A DNA stretch of 11,552 bases from an uncultured Flavobacteriales bacterium (GTDB taxonomy: Bacteria; Bacteroidota; Bacteroidia; Flavobacteriales_D; Crocinitomicaceae): positions 1 through 11,552 of the forward strand of contig CAJQOB010000295.1 in assembly GCA_905479845.1 (NCBI GenBank), in the 5' to 3' direction. How positions within the stretch are numbered: the stretch's first letter is position 1; the number at the start of each line of letters is the position of its first letter. A program made the translations under genes and the position numbers. Positions 1-6,875 of the stretch are shown here, in pieces. The notes under the pieces were generated by a model that was given only the letters and a program-made list of their open reading frames with translations, was not told where the DNA came from and made no database searches.

Positions 1-891
1 GGTTTGACTGCGTGTGATAAAGTTGAAAATATATACCCTCCAGATCCTGGTTGTGGTTGGGCTGCCTATCCAGATGGTGATAGTGCTCACTATATAACCA
101 ATGCTTGGCCGACTTTTGATGCCAATACAAACACGGATAGAAATGTTTTAATTGAAGACTTTACTGGTCATCAATGTATCTTTTGTTCAGCCGCCGCTTT
201 AGAAGCTCACCAAATTTATGAGGACAATCCAGGGAGAGTTTATGTATCCTCAATTCATGCAGGCCCATCTGGACAAGTGGGAGGAAATCAAGAGCTGAAT
301 ATTCCCGATGGATATTCTGAAGACTTCACGTGTCAAGAAGGTCTCACACTCGGACATTATTTTGGCGCGCAATGGTCAGGATCCTTATTTCAAGGAAACC
401 CGAATGGGACAGTCAACAGAGTTGATCATGGTAATGGGTTCCCAACAGTTTCTCCTGGAGATTGGGAGAGCGCTACGAACTCTATAATTGCTGCGAACGA
501 TCTAAAAGTGAATATTCAGGCAAAAAACAACTATTATCCATCAACACGAGGTGTATTCTTACACACCGAAGTGGAAGTGTTAGATGCTAGTTTGACGAAT
601 GAATTGCGAATAGTTGTGCATTTAATTGAGGACTCGTTAGTAGGAAAGCAAAAAACACAGACGGGCTATATTCCCGATTTTGTACACAGAGACATAATGC
701 GTGGAAGCATTGATGGAAAGGCCTTCGGAGAGACGTTAGATGCTTCGAATCTTGATCAGAATGGAAAATATTATGTGAACTACAAGTACTGTTTGCCAGA
801 ACAATACGATGAAGATAACGTTCACTTTTTAATCTACGTTCGAGATGCCGTAACGGAAGAAGTGTACCAAGTCATCAAACAAGATCTATAG
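1..891 (+). CDS. Omp28-related outer-membrane lipoprotein, 5' end cut by the window edge
   Basis: The frame is open from base 1, and its first codons read G-L-T-A-C. L-T-A-C is a lipobox, so the visible start lies inside a lipoprotein signal peptide, the true start is upstream of the window, and the TTG at base 4 is not the start. The cysteine at bases 13-15 would be the lipidated residue. A stretch reading NVLIEDFTGHQCIFC follows, with the CxxC cysteines encoded at about 175-186. This combination (lipoprotein, acidic strand, FTGH, CxxC) is typical of the Omp28 family, which has a thioredoxin-like fold and is common in Bacteroidota. The middle contains a long Gly/Asn-rich loop region, and the C-terminal half is predicted to be beta-rich (alternating hydrophobic residues in LRIVVHLIEDS and VHFLIYVRD). 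It probably sits at the outer membrane. The role of the family is not settled, and redox activity of the CxxC is only an inference. Family assignment is fairly sure. Confidence 0.85.
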   Translation, partial: GLTACDKVENIYPPDPGCGWAAYPDGDSAHYITNAWPTFDANTNTDRNVLIEDFTGHQCIFCSAAALEAHQIYEDNPGRVYVSSIHAGPSGQVGGNQELNIPDGYSEDFTCQEGLTLGHYFGAQWSGSLFQGNPNGTVNRVDHGNGFPTVSPGDWESATNSIIAANDLKVNIQAKNNYYPSTRGVFLHTEVEVLDASLTNELRIVVHLIEDSLVGKQKTQTGYIPDFVHRDIMRGSIDGKAFGETLDASNLDQNGKYYVNYKYCLPEQYDEDNVHFLIYVRDAVTEEVYQVIKQDL

Positions 892-913
892 TATCGCTTC
901 CAATGTTAACATT

Positions 914-935
914 TCGCTCGCTGTTCTTAGAGCGA
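914..935 (+). other. Hairpin after the Omp28-like gene, possible weak terminator
   Basis: TCGCTC (914-919) and GAGCGA (930-935) can pair around a 10-base loop, 22 bases after the stop codon. No T-run follows directly; the next bases are C/G-rich. It may still mark a transcript end or processing site. A second short inverted repeat, TTCAGA (962-967) and TCTGAA (975-980), lies in the same intergenic gap. Confidence 0.3.
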
Positions 936-1017
936 CGGGGTTGTTGGATATTTAACGTTTTTTCAGATACTATTTCTGAATTTCTTTCGTTATCTTGAAG
1001 GATAAACCACATGTAAC

Positions 1018-1212
1018 ATGAGTATGTTTGAATTAACAAAAAAAATTCTCCGTGTTGTCAATTTTGATTCTCAGCTTTTCCAGAAAGAGTTGTACAAAGC
1101 ACAAAAGTGGATCACGGATGCAGAGGAAATTAAGCGGTTCCAAGAATGGTGCATAACCGAATTTGGAGCGAAGTATCCTAAAATTATTCGAAAGGCATTT
1201 GCCCTTTCATGA
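1018..1212 (+). CDS. Small conserved-looking protein of unknown function (64 aa)
   Basis: A short, complete reading frame begins ATG-AGT-ATG and ends TGA, directly followed by a strong terminator. That terminator and the protein-like composition argue it is a real gene. The product has no signal peptide or membrane segment. It appears mostly alpha-helical, with alternating Lys/Glu and regularly spaced aromatic residues (Phe, Trp-31, Trp-44). A basic N-terminus is followed by a KELYKAQKWI helix, an acidic turn and an EEIKRFQEWC helix. I have an impression that small proteins with this layout occur in Flavobacteriales, but I cannot name a family or function. The start could also be the second ATG at 1024. 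A candidate AAGGA at 998-1002 is better placed for the ATG-TAA pair at 1011 than for this start. It is probably monocistronic or weakly co-transcribed with the upstream lipoprotein gene. Confidence 0.72.
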   Translation: MSMFELTKKILRVVNFDSQLFQKELYKAQKWITDAEEIKRFQEWCITEFGAKYPKIIRKAFALS

Positions 1213-1229
1213 ACCAATTAAATAGATAG

Positions 1230-1254
1230 AAGGACGCGAGAGCGTCCTTTTTTT
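1230..1254 (+). terminator. Rho-independent terminator after the 64-aa gene
   Basis: AAGGACGC (1230-1237) pairs perfectly with GCGTCCTT (1242-1249) around the tetraloop GAGA, a GNRA-type loop. An uninterrupted run of seven Ts ends at 1254. It lies 17 bases after the stop codon and should separate this gene from the vWA gene downstream. Confidence 0.93.
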
Positions 1255-1290
1255 GTGCAAAAAAGTGAACCCATTAAGCTCTCCAGTAAA

Positions 1291-1319
1291 GTTAACATGA
1301 CTAAGCGCGTTTACTTTTG
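1291..1319 (+). promoter_or_regulatory. Candidate Bacteroidota-type promoter for the vWA-protein gene
   Basis: TACTTTTG at 1312-1319 matches the Bacteroidota -7 consensus TAnnTTTG exactly. A weak -33 candidate (GTTAAC, 1291-1296) lies about 17 bases upstream of it, counting from its TTA. It sits between a strong terminator and the start at 1353, where a promoter is expected. Transcription would begin near 1325 and give a short A-rich leader. The -33 part is poor, so the call rests on the -7 box and position. Confidence 0.5.
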
Positions 1320-1352
1320 TGTCTTTTTGACATTTACTAAAAAAAGAACACG

Positions 1353-2942
1353 ATGAAATCATTTTTACTCGGGATACTACTATTTAGCTGTTTTATAAGT
1401 TTAGGACAATCAGCGTCTAATGAGCGAACAGTACCAGTTTACGAGGCTGATCCAATTTTGGCTGGAGAAAACATACGGTTCATTCCAGTGAACTTTAACG
1501 CTGACCAATTGTTGAGTGAAATTCCGACTGAATTAAAATCGCTAACAATTGAGCGGATCGATTTGGTGTATACGACCTACAAAGAAAATCCTTCGTTTGA
1601 TCAGGCAAAACTCAATGAAGGAAGAATAAATCGAATTAAATCGGCGTGGCCCGAAACAAAGAGTCCTTTGATTAATTGGAACCTGATCGGACAAACACAA
1701 GCAACAGATAACAGTTCGGCGCGTAGCTTATTCCACGGATTTGTTGTTTACTATCGTGAGAAACCAACCGCAGAAAGCATCGAAAGTGAGTTAGAACAGA
1801 TAGACGCTTATTTGGAGAATGGGGCTTTTCCTGCAGAGGTGAAAACAGTTCCGAGCAAGCATTCAGAGTCAATTGCTGGAGGGGATAGTTTATCTGGACC
1901 AATAGAAGAAACTTCTGAAGTACCTGTGAATGACGCTGTGGCAAAAGTTGAAATGATTGCATCGCCTCCGCGCGCTTCTAAAGCTGATGTGAAGGAAGCA
2001 CGAAAACTAGGAGGTATTCCAGTAAAACCTGCTAAGGGCGAACATGCCCGAATATCGATGTTACGGAATGACAATTTTCAAAATGAATGCTATTCTTCGG
2101 AGTCAGGAATTTTTAAAGGGAACAATACCGATTTCCTTGTGTTTAATGACAGCATGATGTCCTGTGAAAGAATGACGCCTTGGGCGAGTTATTCTTCAGA
2201 TGCTACGGAAGAAGGGAAAGTGACGAATCATTACTACGTGTATTATTCTCTGAACGAAGAATGCGACACAGCGTATACCATTGATTTCAGCAACCCTTTC
2301 TCTTGGGACAACAAGGAGTTTAACGCAGTTCAAGCAACATTTGAGCGCCATCCAGAATGGGAGAACACGCACATCATTATGGATGTGACGGGAAGCATGT
2401 CACCCTATATTGCTAAAACGATGGCTTGGATAAAAGCAACACAAGACTCTAGTCAGGTTCAAGCATTTACGTTTTTTAATGACGGAAACGCAACTCCAGA
2501 TCGTAAGAAGCGCGTAGGAGAAGTTGGGGGGATTTACAGCGTCGAGAATAAAGCCTACGACCCCGTGTACAATCAAATGAAGAACACCATGCGAAAAGGT
2601 GGAGGAGGAGATTGTCCAGAGAATAATATTGAAGCGACCATTAGTGGAATGAAAAGCTTCCCTGATTGCGATGAAATAATCATGGTAGCGGATAATTGGG
2701 CAACCCCGCGAGATTTATCTTTGCTCGGAAAGATTAAAGTTCCAATTCACATTATAGTTTGTGGGGGACAGAATGGAATCAATATAGACTTTATACAAGC
2801 CGCCTATGAAACAGGAGGATCTATACACACGATCGAAGATGATTTGGATTTACGTTCAATAAAACCAGGAAAACAGTTTCGAGTAGGGCGAAATTACTTC
2901 ACTCTTTCTGGAGGAAAAATTGTTCGGGCAGAGCATAAATAA
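1353..2942 (+). CDS. Secreted protein with C-terminal von Willebrand A-like domain (529 aa)
   Basis: Residues 1-20 form a classical signal peptide (MKS, hydrophobic core, then LGQSAS) with no lipobox, so the product is exported. Residues 25-160 are a folded domain I do not recognise, and 165-225 look like a flexible Ser/Pro/Glu/Ala linker. About 225-335 contains three widely spaced Cys residues. Residues 339-510 resemble a vWA domain: a hydrophobic strand leads into D344-V-T346-G-S348-M, a DxTxS form of the MIDAS metal-binding motif. Next comes a glycine run with D420-C-P-E (the GGGDxPE pattern seen in alpha-kinase-type and some bacterial vWA proteins), then a strand ending in A446-D447-N. 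vWA domains usually bind protein or matrix ligands through Mg2+; the ligand here is unknown. The gene has its own candidate promoter and ends 31 bases from the convergent biotin-carrier gene. No T9SS-type C-terminal sorting domain is evident. Confidence 0.85.
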   Translation: MKSFLLGILLFSCFISLGQSASNERTVPVYEADPILAGENIRFIPVNFNADQLLSEIPTELKSLTIERIDLVYTTYKENPSFDQAKLNEGRINRIKSAWPETKSPLINWNLIGQTQATDNSSARSLFHGFVVYYREKPTAESIESELEQIDAYLENGAFPAEVKTVPSKHSESIAGGDSLSGPIEETSEVPVNDAVAKVEMIASPPRASKADVKEARKLGGIPVKPAKGEHARISMLRNDNFQNECYSSESGIFKGNNTDFLVFNDSMMSCERMTPWASYSSDATEEGKVTNHYYVYYSLNEECDTAYTIDFSNPFSWDNKEFNAVQATFERHPEWENTHIIMDVTGSMSPYIAKTMAWIKATQDSSQVQAFTFFNDGNATPDRKKRVGEVGGIYSVENKAYDPVYNQMKNTMRKGGGGDCPENNIEATISGMKSFPDCDEIIMVADNWATPRDLSLLGKIKVPIHIIVCGGQNGINIDFIQAAYETGGSIHTIEDDLDLRSIKPGKQFRVGRNYFTLSGGKIVRAEHK

Positions 2943-2960
2943 AAAATCGTCAAGGGATTT
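2941..2960 (-). terminator. Weak candidate terminator for the biotin-carrier gene
   Basis: On the minus strand, AAATC and GATTT (plus-strand 2956-2960 and 2944-2948) can pair around a 7-base loop and are followed by six Ts (plus-strand A-run 2941-2946). The stem is only five AT-rich pairs, so it is marginal. It lies in the 31-base gap between two convergent genes. Confidence 0.3.
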
Positions 2961-2973
2961 GAAGAAAGATCTT

Positions 2974-3441
2974 CTATTCGAATTCAATCAAAACCGATCC
3001 TTTCTCAACAATATCGTCTTTCGAAATGGAGATAGATTTTACTTTTCCAATCCCTTCAGCCTTGAGAACATTTTCCATTTTCATGGCTTCCAAAGACAAA
3101 ATTTCATCTCCTACGTCCAAATCTTGACCAACTTCAACAGCGATGTTCACAATTCGTCCCGGCATCGGTGCTACGAGCTCTTTCAATTGACGAACTTTCG
3201 GTTTATCCAATCCCATTGATGCAATTAGTTCATCCAAAGGCCCTTGCTTCTTCACGTCAAAAACACGGTGATTGATTTTTAAACGAAGCTTGTTGTTTTC
3301 CAAATCTTCATTCATCACCTCGCCATGAAAAGTCACACCATTGTGAACGAGTGTAAAGAAACGGTGATCATCCCAAGTAATCATTGAGTTGATCCCACTT
3401 TCGATATCTTGACCGTCAACGGTCCAAGTTGGATTTGCCAT
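2974..3441 (-). CDS. Biotin carboxyl carrier protein / biotin-lipoyl attachment protein (155 aa)
   Basis: The C-terminal 70 residues are a biotinyl domain: APMPGRI at 91-97, then E118-A-M-K121-M-E, the standard biotinylation motif, with Lys-121 the expected site. The N-terminal 80 residues form a small beta-rich domain, as in the roughly 160-residue stand-alone carriers of Bacteroidota annotated as acetyl-CoA or propionyl-CoA carboxylase biotin subunits. Biotin would be carboxylated by a separate biotin carboxylase and the carboxyl group passed to a carboxyltransferase, probably for acetyl-CoA or propionyl-CoA, in the cytoplasm. Neither partner is encoded in this window, so which complex it serves is unresolved. 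The Met at 3441 is the natural start, 17 bases from a good -7 box. The protein lacks the long Ala/Pro linker seen in E. coli AccB, which argues against calling it accB. Confidence 0.92.
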   Translation of the reverse strand: MANPTWTVDGQDIESGINSMITWDDHRFFTLVHNGVTFHGEVMNEDLENNKLRLKINHRVFDVKKQGPLDELIASMGLDKPKVRQLKELVAPMPGRIVNIAVEVGQDLDVGDEILSLEAMKMENVLKAEGIGKVKSISISKDDIVEKGSVLIEFE

Positions 3442-3457
3442 TTATCAGCGTTTTATA

Positions 3458-3493
3458 CAAAAATAACAGAATCATAGTCCGATGCTGTAAAAA
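3458..3493 (-). promoter_or_regulatory. Candidate Bacteroidota-type promoter for the biotin-carrier gene
   Basis: Read on the minus strand, TATTTTTG (plus-strand 3458-3465) matches TAnnTTTG exactly. A T-rich TTTTTAC (plus-strand 3487-3493) lies 21 bases upstream as a possible -33 element. Transcription would begin close to 3452, giving a leader of about ten bases before the ATG at 3441. No comparable box is seen in the opposite direction for the M1 gene. Confidence 0.5.
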
Positions 3494-3549
3494 TTATCAA
3501 GCAAATCAGTTTTAATCCCCTTCTTTGCATTGAATAATACCAAACTAGT

Positions 3550-6204
3550 ATGAAAAAACATCTAATTGTCATTGGTGCAGCGATTGCACTTTCCGCTTGT
3601 GGAGTTAATAAGCAGAACGAAAATAATGTGGTAGCCGTTACGGAAGCTGCGCCAGAAGTCATAGAAGAAGTGTTTCTTGAACCTGAGGTAGAACTTCCAA
3701 CCGAAAGACCTATATATCAGGAAACGGAAACAATCTTAACAGATTTGGTTCACACACGTCTAGAAGTGAATTTTGATTGGGCGCAATCAAGAATGAACGG
3801 TATCGCAAAAATTACAGCGAAACCACATTTCTATGCTTCAGATAAATTGATTTTGGATGCGAAAGGAATGATCATCAATGCCGTTTCAATGGGAAGCGCA
3901 CCCTTAAAATACATCTACGAAGATGATATTTTGACAATCAATCTAGGCAAAGAATATACGCGAGATGATGAATACACAGTGACAATCGATTATGTTGCTC
4001 GACCAGAAGAAAGAACAACTGGAGGAAGCTCAGCGATTTCATCTGATAAAGGATTATACTTCATCAACCCAACGGGAGAAGATCCTGATAAAATGCCTCA
4101 AATTTGGACACAAGGTGAAACGGAAGCGAGCTCAGTTTGGTTCCCAACAATTGATGCTCCAAATTCAAAAACAACTCAGGAAATATTCATCACGGTTGAT
4201 GAGAAATACAAAACTCTTTCAAACGGAAAGTTGATTTCAAGTAAGAAAGCCGGAAAGGGACAACGTGTTGATCATTGGAAACAAGAATTGCCACACGCGC
4301 CATATTTGTTTATGATGGGTATTGGAGAATTTAAAGTTGTAAAGGATACGTACACACGTCCAGATGGGTCAGTGATGGAAGTAAACTACTATGTAGAACC
4401 AGAGTGGGAACAATATGCTAGAGACATTTTTGGCGATACTCCAGACATGATTGAGTTCTTCTCTGAATTGACAGGAGTTAATTATCCATGGGACAAGTAT
4501 CACCAGATTGTTGTTCGTGATTACGTTTCAGGAGCAATGGAAAATACAGGAGCAGTAATTTTTGGCGATTTCGCTTACAAAAACAAGCGCGAATTATTAG
4601 ATGATAATGACAACTCTACGATTGCCCACGAGTTATTTCACCACTGGTTTGGTGACCTCGTTACATGTGAGTCTTGGTCAAACTTGCCATTGAATGAGTC
4701 ATTTGCCAATTACTCGCAGTACTTGTGGGATGAGCACCGTTACGGTTTGGATCAAGCTGATTACTATGCTGATGAAGAAGCAGACGGTTACTACCAGAGC
4801 GCTCAGGTACAAGGTTACCACGATTTAATTTGGTTCGATTTCGACGACAAAGAAGAAATGTTCGACGGTCACTCTTACAATAAAGGAGGGCGAATTTTAC
4901 ACATGCTTCGCAACTACTTGGGAGATGAAGCCTTTTTTGCTGGGATGAACAATTACCTAGAGAAGAATAAATTCAAACCAGCGGAATTCCACCAATTGCG
5001 ATTGGCATTCGAAGAAGTTTCCGGAGAAGATTTGAACTGGTTCTTTAACCAATGGTTCCTTGGTTCTGCTCACCCAATCTTGAGTTTTGACCAAGTAGTG
5101 GATGATGGTATGAGCCAGTTGAACATTACTGTTGAGCAAAAGCAAAACTTGGAGCTTTCTCCGATCTACAAAATCCCAATGGAAATTGCGGTATTCGATT
5201 CAAAAGGTAAGCACATCCACAAGGTAGTGGTTGACGAGTTGACCGAAGAAATTTCATTGTCGTTTGAGGGTGAATTGAAAGGGTACATCTACGATTACCA
5301 GCAAGCTATCTTGGCAAAGAAACGTGAGAAGAAGCCACGTGAAATTTACATTCACCAATACTACAATGGTGAGCGTTATTTAGCGCGTCGTGATGGATTG
5401 AAAAATGGAGCGAAAGGAACTGCACCAGAAAGCCAACAGCTGATTTTAGATGCGCTAAAAGATCCTTTCTGGGGAATTCGTATCGATGCTATTGGTTTAG
5501 CAAAGAGATTGAAGGATGAAAAACTTGCAGAAGGAATTGCCATTTTGAAGGATTTAGCGATTAACGATCCAGAATCAAGTGTGCGTGGAGCAGCTTTGGC
5601 GAAACTTGGAAAGTTGATGGATTCAGATGAGATAGAGCCACTTTATGTTACTGCAATTTCTGATGATCAATCGTACAGCGTTATTTCTTCTGCCTTGAGC
5701 TCATTAGGGAAAGACAATCCTGAAAAAGCGATTGCCTTGGCAGAGCCATTGGAAAATGAGAAATCATCGAAGATGATGACAGGAATTTCACAATTGTATT
5801 CGGGGTATGCGGGACCAGAGAAATATACATTCTTTGAAAACACAATGAACCGAAACACGCTTCAAGGATACGACAAACTTGGAGTGATTGGAGCTTACAC
5901 AGGTTATGTTGCTCGTCAGGACTACGAAATTCACGAGAAAGCCCTCGAAATGTACAAGAGTTTGTATGAGGGTGGTGGAATGTACACGCAAATGTTCATG
6001 CCTCAATTCGTAGGGCACATTAAGAAGTCATGTGATAATAACATCGATGATTTGGAAAAGGAACTCTTAGGATACGAAGAAAACAATGACGCTGCTTATG
6101 CAAGTCAAACAAGAAAGGAAATTGCCAAATGGGAAGCTTTGAAAGCGAAGTATGGCACTTTTGAAGTAGAGTTGTTGGAGAAAAAAGAAGCTACGGAGCA
6201 CTAG
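3550..6204 (+). CDS. M1-family zinc metallopeptidase lipoprotein with HEAT-like C-terminus (884 aa)
   Basis: Residues 1-17 are a lipoprotein signal (MKKH, hydrophobic core, L-S-A-C), with Cys-17 the lipidated residue; a short acidic, Glu/Pro-rich tether follows. The M1 hallmarks are complete. The exopeptidase motif G328-A-M-E-N binds the substrate N-terminus. H360-E361-L-F-H364 plus E383, 19 residues after H364, give the HExxH-(18)-E zinc site. Tyr-443 (in SYNKGG) sits 83 residues after H360, where M1 enzymes keep their transition-state tyrosine. It should therefore be an active aminopeptidase removing N-terminal residues from peptides outside the inner membrane, probably anchored in the outer membrane or periplasm. 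From about residue 628 to 770, repeated helical pairs (LILDAL, IRIDAIGLAKRL, SVRGAALAKLGKL) look like HEAT repeats. The C-terminus is rich in charged helix. Length fits M1 proteins carrying an extra C-terminal domain. It is monocistronic, bounded by a divergent gene and a terminator. Confidence 0.96.
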   Translation: MKKHLIVIGAAIALSACGVNKQNENNVVAVTEAAPEVIEEVFLEPEVELPTERPIYQETETILTDLVHTRLEVNFDWAQSRMNGIAKITAKPHFYASDKLILDAKGMIINAVSMGSAPLKYIYEDDILTINLGKEYTRDDEYTVTIDYVARPEERTTGGSSAISSDKGLYFINPTGEDPDKMPQIWTQGETEASSVWFPTIDAPNSKTTQEIFITVDEKYKTLSNGKLISSKKAGKGQRVDHWKQELPHAPYLFMMGIGEFKVVKDTYTRPDGSVMEVNYYVEPEWEQYARDIFGDTPDMIEFFSELTGVNYPWDKYHQIVVRDYVSGAMENTGAVIFGDFAYKNKRELLDDNDNSTIAHELFHHWFGDLVTCESWSNLPLNESFANYSQYLWDEHRYGLDQADYYADEEADGYYQSAQVQGYHDLIWFDFDDKEEMFDGHSYNKGGRILHMLRNYLGDEAFFAGMNNYLEKNKFKPAEFHQLRLAFEEVSGEDLNWFFNQWFLGSAHPILSFDQVVDDGMSQLNITVEQKQNLELSPIYKIPMEIAVFDSKGKHIHKVVVDELTEEISLSFEGELKGYIYDYQQAILAKKREKKPREIYIHQYYNGERYLARRDGLKNGAKGTAPESQQLILDALKDPFWGIRIDAIGLAKRLKDEKLAEGIAILKDLAINDPESSVRGAALAKLGKLMDSDEIEPLYVTAISDDQSYSVISSALSSLGKDNPEKAIALAEPLENEKSSKMMTGISQLYSGYAGPEKYTFFENTMNRNTLQGYDKLGVIGAYTGYVARQDYEIHEKALEMYKSLYEGGGMYTQMFMPQFVGHIKKSCDNNIDDLEKELLGYEENNDAAYASQTRKEIAKWEALKAKYGTFEVELLEKKEATEH

Positions 6205-6229
6205 TATAAATAAAGCATTTATTGAGACG

Positions 6230-6268
6230 GCCGTTCTTCCGATAATTATCGGGGGAACGGCTTCTTTT
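6230..6268 (+). terminator. Long-stem terminator after the M1 peptidase gene
   Basis: Bases 6230-6243 and 6248-6261 form a 14-pair stem (GCCGTTC paired with GAACGGC at the base, CCGAT with ATCGG at the top) including two G-U pairs and an AATT loop. It is followed by TTCTTTTG, an imperfect T-tract, and begins 26 bases after the stop codon. A rho-independent terminator is the natural reading, although the stem is unusually long and the T-tract is broken by a C. Confidence 0.82.
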
Positions 6269-6302
6269 GTTTCAGATATTTAACCCCATGAAAATCAACT
6301 GG

Positions 6303-6335
6303 TCAGTTTTTTAGCTGATAAAAATCAGTTTTTTA
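6303..6335 (+). repeat. 22-bp-spaced direct repeat with T-tracts ahead of the small membrane-protein gene
   Basis: The 11-mer TCAGTTTTTTA occurs at 6303-6313 and again at 6325-6335, a period of exactly 22 bases (about two helical turns). The second copy also completes CTGAT-AAAA-ATCAG followed by six Ts (6315-6334), a small terminator-like hairpin. The first follows AACTG-GT-CAGTT. It lies between the M1 terminator and the next gene, so it could be an operator-like pair, an attenuator, or a backup terminator. The sequence does not decide between them. Confidence 0.5.
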
Positions 6336-6431
6336 CCCAAATCCAAATCATTTCATCGTCAGTTGATTAGCCACATCTTTGTAGTCAGACAATGCAATGC
6401 ATTAAGACAATATTCATTAAAACAACGAATC

Positions 6432-6764
6432 ATGGCAACTCAATCAATACAAAACAAGCTGATGCAAGAGCATCAAGATACTATTGTTACAAAAGTCAAC
6501 CAAAACAAATCGTGGGAGGAGGATGCAGAGTTTAACCGCTTTGGTCTAATCTCCGTAATATTATTAATCGTTGGATGCCTTGGAGGAATTACTGTTGGAA
6601 TGGGGGCAATTGACTACATATGGTCACTTATCCTAGTTATTATACCAACAATGACAACTCTCAGCTTGCTTTTAGCTGTCGCACCAATGCGCTACATTTT
6701 CTACGCCACTACTGTGAGTATAGTAATCGATATAATTCTTTTAGTATACTTCCTTATTGTCTGA
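6432..6764 (+). CDS. Small three-helix membrane protein of unknown function (110 aa)
   Basis: I place the start at the ATG at 6432. The frame is open back to a TTG at 6363, but those extra 23 residues look like untranslated leader, and MATQS makes a normal start. Residues 1-37 are hydrophilic and probably helical (Gln/Lys/Glu-rich). Three hydrophobic spans follow at about 38-61 (FGLISVILLIVGCLGGI), 64-87 and 89-110, and the protein ends inside or directly after the third. There are no catalytic motifs and no cysteines apart from the single Cys in the first span. I do not recognise the family; it resembles the small uncharacterised inner-membrane proteins frequent in Flavobacteriales. It has no obvious Shine-Dalgarno sequence. 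Two hairpins follow the stop, so it appears to be transcribed alone. Confidence 0.75.
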   Translation: MATQSIQNKLMQEHQDTIVTKVNQNKSWEEDAEFNRFGLISVILLIVGCLGGITVGMGAIDYIWSLILVIIPTMTTLSLLLAVAPMRYIFYATTVSIVIDIILLVYFLIV

Positions 6765-6771
6765 TTCGTTT

Positions 6772-6799
6772 TTCTAGTTCGTATAGCTGTGAACTAGAA
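6772..6799 (+). repeat. 9-bp perfect inverted repeat just after the membrane-protein stop
   Basis: TTCTAGTTC (6772-6780) and GAACTAGAA (6791-6799) are perfect complements around a 10-base loop, 7 bases after the stop codon. No T-run follows, so this is not a standard terminator. It could protect the mRNA 3' end or bind a protein. Confidence 0.7.
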
Positions 6800-6820
6800 C
6801 CAGTGAGCGTAGTTTAAAGT

Positions 6821-6863
6821 ACCCGGTTTAGTTCGATTTCGATCGACTGAATCGGGTTTTTTT
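6821..6863 (+). terminator. Rho-independent terminator after the 110-aa membrane-protein gene
   Basis: ACCCGGTTTAGTT (6821-6833) pairs with GACTGAATCGGGT (6845-6857) over about 13 positions including G-U pairs, with an 11-base loop, and is followed by seven Ts (6857-6863). It marks the end of the plus-strand genes in this window. Confidence 0.87.
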
Positions 6864-6875
6864 ATGGACGTTCGG

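Noticed and set aside
1672..2074. Two overlapping minus-strand open frames inside the vWA gene
   Set aside because: They are shadows of the vWA gene, with no recognisable motif or initiation signal.
2920..3219. 99-residue open frame on the plus strand
   Set aside because: It overlaps the end of the vWA gene and runs antisense to the biotinyl domain, which is clearly the coding frame.
3453..3662. 69-residue minus-strand frame spanning the divergent promoter region
   Set aside because: It covers the candidate promoter of the biotin-carrier gene and the signal peptide of the M1 gene on the other strand. The sequence is an antisense artefact.
1..6204. A single gene cluster joining the Omp28-like, vWA and M1 proteins into one secreted system
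   Set aside because: Terminators, a strand switch and separate promoters divide them, and no shared motif links them; proximity alone does not support a system.
6363..6431. Longer form of the 110-aa membrane protein starting at TTG 6363
   Set aside because: The extra 23 residues are Cys/Arg/Gln-rich and unlike a membrane-protein N-terminus; the ATG at 6432 gives a natural start.
6815..6865. Possible tRNA, because TTCGAT with flanking complementary arms resembles a T-arm
   Set aside because: No D-arm, anticodon arm or acceptor stem of proper spacing can be formed; the arms and T-run are explained by a terminator.
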